The notes under the pieces are model-generated. The model was not told the origin of the DNA. It did no database searches and saw only the letters and a list, made by a program, of their open reading frames with translations. Below are positions 11,242 through 25,733 of a stretch of 25,733 nucleotides of DNA, one piece after another. The position numbers and the translations under genes were made by a program. The stretch spans positions 1 to 25,733 of the forward strand of contig JAYMTA010000642.1 of assembly GCA_036897625.1 (NCBI GenBank). The letters run 5' to 3'. Position 1 is the first letter of the stretch. The number at the start of each line of letters is the position of its first letter. The stretch is from Pelargonium cotyledonis (lineage: Eukaryota; Streptophyta; Magnoliopsida; Geraniales; Geraniaceae).

Positions 11242-11848
11242 CTGGTGAGGGAGGCAAGTCCATGTAACCTTTATTTTTATTTAAATCAGATTAAATTTGC
11301 GCCCTCTCTTTGTCTCTCTCTCTCCCCTGCGTGCAAATTCAATATTAGCTTTCATTGCAAATTCAATTACTATCAAAATTAGGGCTTTTTTCCTTCTCTA
11401 TCTTCTCAATCTTCTTGCTTCAGATCTGATCACAATTTTCATTTCGTGGCGCAGATCCTGGTCTCGCCATTCTTCAATTTCACCCGATTAAGGTTTTTAA
11501 TTCATAAATTTTATTTAAATTATATGTTCGTTTAAGTATTTTTTAAATGTGCATCTGAAATGTCGGAAGGTTGGTTTGAATTGCAGATTATTCGCTGATT
11601 TGAGTTCCATTCCTGAGTAATTATTTTCATTTCTACTTTGAATGCGAATTCCCCTTCTTGTGAGTATGGCTTATTTTAGGATTTAATCACTTTTCTGGAA
11701 AATTGTAGTAGGTTGATTATTGTTTTGTTGTTTTAGAAAATTTCTAATTTTTATTCAAAATTTGTGGATATTGTTGTGTGAAGCGGTGATCAACAGATCT
11801 TTTAAATTGGCTCCGCAGAGGCGTTCGCAGCGCCACACGGGTGGCCAG
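11242..11848 (+). promoter_or_regulatory. Kinesin-13A promoter and 5' leader, probably with a leader intron
   Basis: This starts immediately after the LINE tail. A C/T-rich block at about 11300-11335 (repeated TCTCTC) is typical of plant transcription start regions and leaders. A plausible leader intron donor is GATTAAG|gttttt near 11490, and candidate acceptors end at 11736, 11796 and 11818. The whole stretch from 11720 to 11848 is open in the kinesin frame, but its residues (MFCCFRKFLIFIQ) resemble no kinesin, so I treat it as non-coding. No clear TATA box is visible; TTTATTTTTATTTAAA near 11270-11284 is the best AT-rich candidate. Confidence 0.4.
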
Positions 11849-21716
<9,868 letters not shown>

Positions 21717-22230
21717 GTAATATATACCGCTCTTGATCTCTATTTGGAGTTGGAGGATTTAAGTTAAGGGCCCAATTGTATTTGAGGGCTAATGTATGTT
21801 GTCTACACATCTAGTCTTTGTGTTGAGAGAGGTTATGATGATCGGGTTTATAGTTGTGCTGTCAAATATGTAATGTAATATAGACGACGACGACGACGAC
21901 GAGTCTGATGTGTTTTTTGGCCTTATCATTGAGTGATAATGGCCCTTTTGTTTAAAGGGACACTTGGAAACAATTTCAGTTGATTCGTTTAGGAAAAGGA
22001 AAAAAGAAAATGGTGGAAAAATGTTTCCCATATTTCTTTATTTTCAATCATGCAATTATTCTTGTTGAACAGTCTCTAGCTAATTATGTCTATGATTGTG
22101 ACAGTCGAGTCAGTAAGCAAGCAAATGTAGGTGACATGGAGAGGCCGAATTCTTCGTTACGTGGGGGTTGAATTTTTTTTCAATGAATTATAGGGTTTTT
22201 GAATAAACTTCTAATTATATTTCTTCAGTG
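21717..22230 (+). other. Kinesin-13A 3'UTR with a likely polyadenylation signal
   Basis: A canonical AATAAA at 22202-22207 is preceded by a T-rich run (22168-22178), which fits a plant 3' end near 22225. The stop codon TAG (21714-21716) is followed at once by GTAATATATA, a usable splice donor; ACAATTTCAG ending at 21979 would be a matching acceptor for a 263-base 3'UTR intron. Both are inferred from the sequence only. The rest to about 22330 is AT-rich spacer. Confidence 0.5.
21883..21902. repeat. GAC trinucleotide microsatellite
   Basis: Six GAC units lie in the kinesin 3'UTR, or inside its possible 3'UTR intron. The run is a simple tandem repeat and is likely length-polymorphic. Confidence 0.85.
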
Positions 22231-22339
22231 TAAAAATTTAGCTGTTGCTTTGATTAATTTAGTGGTTAAATTTACAGTTTTAATACTAGTAGTAGTTTGG
22301 TGACTACACTCAACTCCGATTTCTATTTATTTTAGACCA

Positions 22340-22810
22340 TCTCGTTATTTGCAGCAACTATTTCTGCATTATTGCTCTAGTCCTAGTGGATTCGATACTC
22401 AAGACTCCTTGTAAACTCCGTTCTATGATACTTGAGCAAATCGATATACTCTCCTCTACCTGATGATGAGTCTTTGCCATATCTAACCTACATTCTTCTT
22501 CCTCATCCAATGAACCACTTTTGAAACCATTAGCACTAGTAATAAACAAACGTCGGGGAATAAAAGAACTTCGAGTCTCAAAAATGCAAGGATGTGCTTG
22601 TTAACTAACATTTCGACCACAATCTTATAGGTCTCATATTTGCCGTTACCTCCATGGAAGGTTTCTTAGGAATAAGTACTAATAAAATGTCATTAATACC
22701 ATCTGGATATGAGAAACATTCTCTCTATGAGCATTCGAACCGCACCACGTACATTGCAGCGGGCATGGAGCCCCAAACAAATGGAGCTAAAAGCTTATCT
22801 CATCCGATAC
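22340..22810 (-). mobile_element. Decayed LINE reverse-transcriptase fragment
   Basis: On the minus strand, 22700-22620 reads GINDILLVLIPKKP followed by ANMRPIRL, matching the LINE pattern in which L-x-LIPK-x is followed by FRPISL. After a frameshift, 22575-22530 reads SSFIPRRLFITSA, matching QSAFVPGRLITDN. Then 22486-22451 reads LDMAKTHHQVEE, matching LDMSKAYDRVEW, the first catalytic-Asp motif of reverse transcriptase. Three conserved blocks in the right order and spacing make the call strong despite frame breaks and stops. It lies between the convergent kinesin and TCTP genes. It does not code for an active enzyme. Confidence 0.72.
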
Positions 22811-23233
22811 CAGTCTTTCTATAAATTCATAAATAAACCCTATAAAAATAAGGTAGTAATTTTACTATATGCTACCCAGATTATTTCTGCATCTCCTTTT
22901 GTAGCATTATTCCTATAATATGTTTCCACACGCTGGTCTTCAGTAATTAAATAATTAAGAAAATCACCAATCATAATATCATCATTCCAAATAAATTGTT
23001 TCATTCAATTTCTGTAATCAAAACAAAAATTAATATTAGAATACCTACCATCAGATTGAAGAGATATATTACAATATTGAGTTTAACAAACCATGAATGC
23101 ATCAAAAAATATAATATCAAAAAATTACTATAAGTTAAGAAAACTAAGTTACCATTAACAAGCAAGCGATGATTAGAATAAAAACTATAGCTCTTTCAAA
23201 TAACAGTAACTCATCAAAGAATGCAAATCTTAG
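22811..23233 (-). other. TCTP 3' flank and 3'UTR
   Basis: This AT-rich stretch lies downstream of the TCTP stop codon (23236-23234 on the minus strand). The first 250 bases past the stop are presumably 3'UTR. I found no AATAAA on the minus strand to place the cleavage site. I see no gene here. Confidence 0.35.
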
Positions 23234-25314
23234 CTAGCACTTGACCTCCTTCAAGCCATGGGCAAAATACAGAAATGTAGGATCCGTAGAACCATCCTTG
23301 TAGTAAGCAAAAACCAATGTTCCATCATCGTGCATGCTCTCCCCTACAAAGCTGCACACAACACGTTTAGATCATGTCAATATATGTACCCAACAACTAG
23401 TTGGCATCAATAACAATATGGTCTCAATCAAAGCACTTACAATTGAAGGTCGCTAAGCTTTGAAAGCAGGAACTTAGTTGCTGCCTCGATGTTCTTTTTA
23501 AATTCTTCTTGCTTCTCGCCTTCCAGCTTGGGTGTCAACATCTTGATGTACCTCTTCATATAGGTGACAAATTGTTTCTTGTCAAAAGACGGTTGCTCCT
23601 ACAAACAACAAGCAAATATTGGATCAGCCACCTCGTTATAGGGTATATTTCAGGAAAGATGCCATAGCTTTATACGTATACAACGAGGAGATAGGAGAAC
23701 AAATTGAAATAAGCAGTTACTATGCAGCTGCCCCTAGGGCGCATAATTCATAGATTTGACAAAACATATTTGAATAAGGGGATTCAATTAACGAATCCAA
23801 ATTGAAAGCAAGAAACATTCTCAGTTGGGTACACTAAGAAATTCAAAACCCACAAACCTGAAGCCTGAAAGTGTCAACAATATCAACCACCTTTACAGCT
23901 TGATCATCAACACCCTCATCGTCATCACCACCCTCCGCAGAAGGGTTTGCGCCAATGTCTACATCAACAGCTCCTTGAACAACCCACTGCAAAAAACATA
24001 ATATACTTGAATCATTATGCTACTCAATATGGGCATGAAATGAAATAAAAAATTACTCTATCACACAAAGCAAGACAAAGTTGTTCATAGTTTGAGCCAA
24101 GAGTTTTTGAGCATTGTTAATTTGGATTCTTAGATAAAATATGTTATATATGTATGGTATTTTAAATATGTAATTATTGTATCCGTTTACAAAATTTTGT
24201 CCACAAATAATTAATCTAAATGACAAGGATGTGAAATACAATAGAAAGAGTGTTGTACTGTTGTTTCAAATTATCGAATAAAGTTTTAAAATTATCTTAA
24301 TTACATTGTTGAAGAAATTACACAAACACTACCTTAATTAGTTACTGTTTGATAAATAACTGATCAAAGATTAGATAATCTAAAATCTCCAGAATTGAAT
24401 TTTAGTGCAAGTACAATACCCAACATATTAAGTTACGTACTAGGCCACTGTATCAGACAATGCCTATGAAAGTATGAATCACCGAAACACTACGAACATT
24501 GCTCCGCCATCCAATATGTACATAATTAACTAAATTAATCAAAGATAACAAAATTATACTGTATAGTTAAAGCTTATACAGACCTTTCCCTCAACTTCCC
24601 ATAGAACACCATCGAATATTTCCTTGTATGGAAACGAGTCTGAGAGAAGCTCATCACCTAAAGAAAGAGAGCATACACATAGCATCAAAATCAACAAGAT
24701 ATTTGAGTCAACTGCGTGTCTTTTACCAACAAAATGTGAATATCATCACAACAAGATCCATGGTATTCATATGCGACATAGTTGAACATGAATACATGAA
24801 GACAACAACTGATGAATCAAAAGGGTCGAGATGCTAGGATAGTCCCATATCTATTAACATATAAACAAAAACCAATACCATAACTGGAACCCTAATCAGA
24901 ATAAGTGCAACAACATTGATAATGATGAAAAATTGATTCTAGGTCAAAATAGAAAATAAAAAAAAAACCCAACATAAAATTACTGTTATCATCACAAAAA
25001 TTTGCAATTAGTTTAACAATCTTCCATTGATAAGGATATCCAACCCAAAACCCGCACATAGAATCAGCTAAATTACGAAAACTAACAAGAGATCTAGAAC
25101 AGATCAACCCTTGAAGCGAAGAGATGAGTATAGTTAAGTTGTGCAAAAAGTCTTTTTAAAAAATAGATATTTGCCATAGAGATAAACCAATTAAGACGAT
25201 AATATATTGCAAACGGAAAATTGAGTACATATCAAATAGTAGAGATTGAGAAAACGAAATTAAAATTGAAAGGCGTAGAAGAGTACCGGTGAGCAAATCT
25301 TGATAGACCAACAT
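23234..25314 (-). CDS. TCTP: Translationally controlled tumour protein (TCTP), five exons
   Basis: Exons on the minus strand: 25314-25287, 24657-24584, 23986-23858, 23598-23441, 23351-23234 (507 nt, 168 aa, the standard plant length). All introns are GT-AG with matching phases. The protein starts [20 protein letters not shown] and ends HGLKEVKC. The first family signature (IGANPSAEG) is at residues 45-53 and is followed by the acidic loop GDDDEGVDD; the second (LQFFVGESM) is at 128-136. The basic helical hairpin ([20 protein letters not shown], within residues 88-112) is intact. Known role: an abundant cytosolic protein that promotes cell division and growth in plants and animals; interaction with small GTPases has been proposed. 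It is convergent with the kinesin gene. Exon 1 codes only nine full codons and lies in a region bounded by a 788-base duplication. Confidence 0.97.
24869..24945. repeat. 77-bp exact repeat, copy within TCTP intron 1
   Basis: The 77 bases here are identical to the last 77 bases of the window (25657-25733), in the same orientation, offset by 788. The copy ends at the window edge, so the true repeat is probably longer. This copy lies in the first intron of TCTP. Confidence 0.95.
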
Positions 25315-25370
25315 GACGATGATAGATCAAATCTCTGTATGATCCAACAAGAGACAGGTAGTCCACACAG

Positions 25371-25502
25371 GAAGAATATATATTTCTGCTAATGAAATGA
25401 CACATATCTCTCTCTAATTTAGACTTGAGTAAAAGTGAAGAATATATATTTCTGCTAATGAAATGACACATATCTCTCTCTAATTTAGACTTGAGTAAAA
25501 GT
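25371..25502. repeat. 66-bp tandem duplication
   Basis: Two adjacent copies starting GAAGAATATATATTTCTGCT, at 25371-25436 and 25437-25502, are essentially identical by eye. They lie 57 to 188 bases upstream of the TCTP start codon. Confidence 0.95.
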
Positions 25503-25512
25503 AATTTAGACC

Positions 25513-25527
25513 GTAAAAGTAATTTAG

Positions 25528-25572
<45 letters not shown>

Positions 25573-25597
25573 GATACACTGATTGGGTAAAAGTAAT

Positions 25598-25634
<37 letters not shown>

Positions 25635-25656
25635 GATACACTGATTGGGTAAAAGT
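25513..25656. repeat. Compound repeat: CT microsatellites in 62-bp tandem units
   Basis: A unit made of AAAAGTAATTTA, a CT run and ACGATACACTGATTGGGT is repeated with a 62-base period (the ACGATACACT words start at 25571 and 25633). The CT runs are about 41 bases (25530-25570) and 30 bases (25603-25632). Such compound runs are prone to slippage and to assembly error. Confidence 0.9.
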
Positions 25657-25733
25657 AAACCAATACCATAACTGGAACCCTAATCAGAATAAGTGCAACA
25701 ACATTGATAATGATGAAAAATTGATTCTAGGTC

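Larger units (their letters stand above)
25315..25733 (-). promoter_or_regulatory. TCTP upstream region made of nested tandem repeats
   Basis: Reading away from the TCTP start codon: about 55 bases of presumed leader, then two 66-base tandem copies (25371-25436 and 25437-25502), then GTAAAAGTAATTTAGACC repeats with two CT (minus strand GA) microsatellites, then the 77-base intron copy. Each 66-base copy contains AAATATATATT on the minus strand, a TATA-like word about 60 and 126 bases from the ATG. The words CCCAATCAG (CCAAT-type) occur twice on the minus strand, once per 62-base unit. GA repeats are known binding sites for plant BBR/BPC factors. Use of any of these is inferred. Confidence 0.5.

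Noticed and set aside
11720..11848. In-frame N-terminal extension of the kinesin (MFCCFRKFLIF...)
   Set aside because: It is open and in frame, but the residues look like translated AT-rich intron, match no Kinesin-13 N-terminus, and several splice acceptors lie within it.
25232..25579. 115-codon minus-strand frame with an RERERER repeat
   Set aside because: It is the GA microsatellite and the TCTP promoter repeats read as protein, running across the TCTP start in another frame.
25371..25656. CRISPR-like array from the spaced repeats
   Set aside because: The repeats are direct tandem copies and microsatellites in a plant nuclear promoter, with no unique spacers and no cas genes.

Overview
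The window is nuclear DNA from a flowering plant, most probably a eudicot. It is AT-rich. It carries three spliced protein-coding genes with canonical GT-AG introns, and introns and spacers filled with typical plant transposon debris. I rebuilt the exon structures by hand from splice sites, reading-frame phase and recalled Arabidopsis proteins; no alignment was run. I found no rRNA or tRNA gene, no CRISPR array and no operon-like structure.

Layout: (1) 399-9087, + strand, is a complete nine-exon gene for an ULP1-type SUMO protease of the ESD4 class (515 aa), with His, Asp, Gln and Cys of the active site all present. Its sixth intron is 3.8 kb and holds an hAT-like non-autonomous element with a long internal hairpin. 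(2) 9088-11848 is the ESD4 3' region, a degenerate repeat, and the decayed 3' end of a LINE retrotransposon (zinc-binding and RNase H domains, A-rich tail) that stops just before the presumed promoter of the next gene. (3) 11849-21716, + strand, is a complete twelve-exon gene for an internal-motor kinesin of the Kinesin-13 family (806 aa, KIN13A-like). Its introns carry a long-arm foldback element, a Stowaway-like MITE and a poly(A)-ended retroposed fragment. (4) 21717-23233 holds the kinesin 3'UTR and a decayed LINE reverse-transcriptase fragment on the - strand. (5) 25314-23234, - strand, is a complete five-exon gene for translationally controlled tumour protein (TCTP, 168 aa), convergent with the kinesin gene. 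Its upstream region is built of nested tandem repeats, GA/CT microsatellites and a 77-bp exact copy of its own first intron.

The three proteins do not form one pathway. ESD4 removes SUMO at the nuclear periphery, Kinesin-13 depolymerises microtubules, and TCTP is a cytosolic growth regulator. Kinesin-13A and TCTP carry adjacent locus numbers in Arabidopsis as I remember them, so their pairing here looks like conserved microsynteny. I see no new multi-gene system. The points most worth checking are the 788-bp duplication that brackets TCTP exon 1, the apparent ATG-to-ACG change at the usual Kinesin-13A start, and the long intronic foldback elements.
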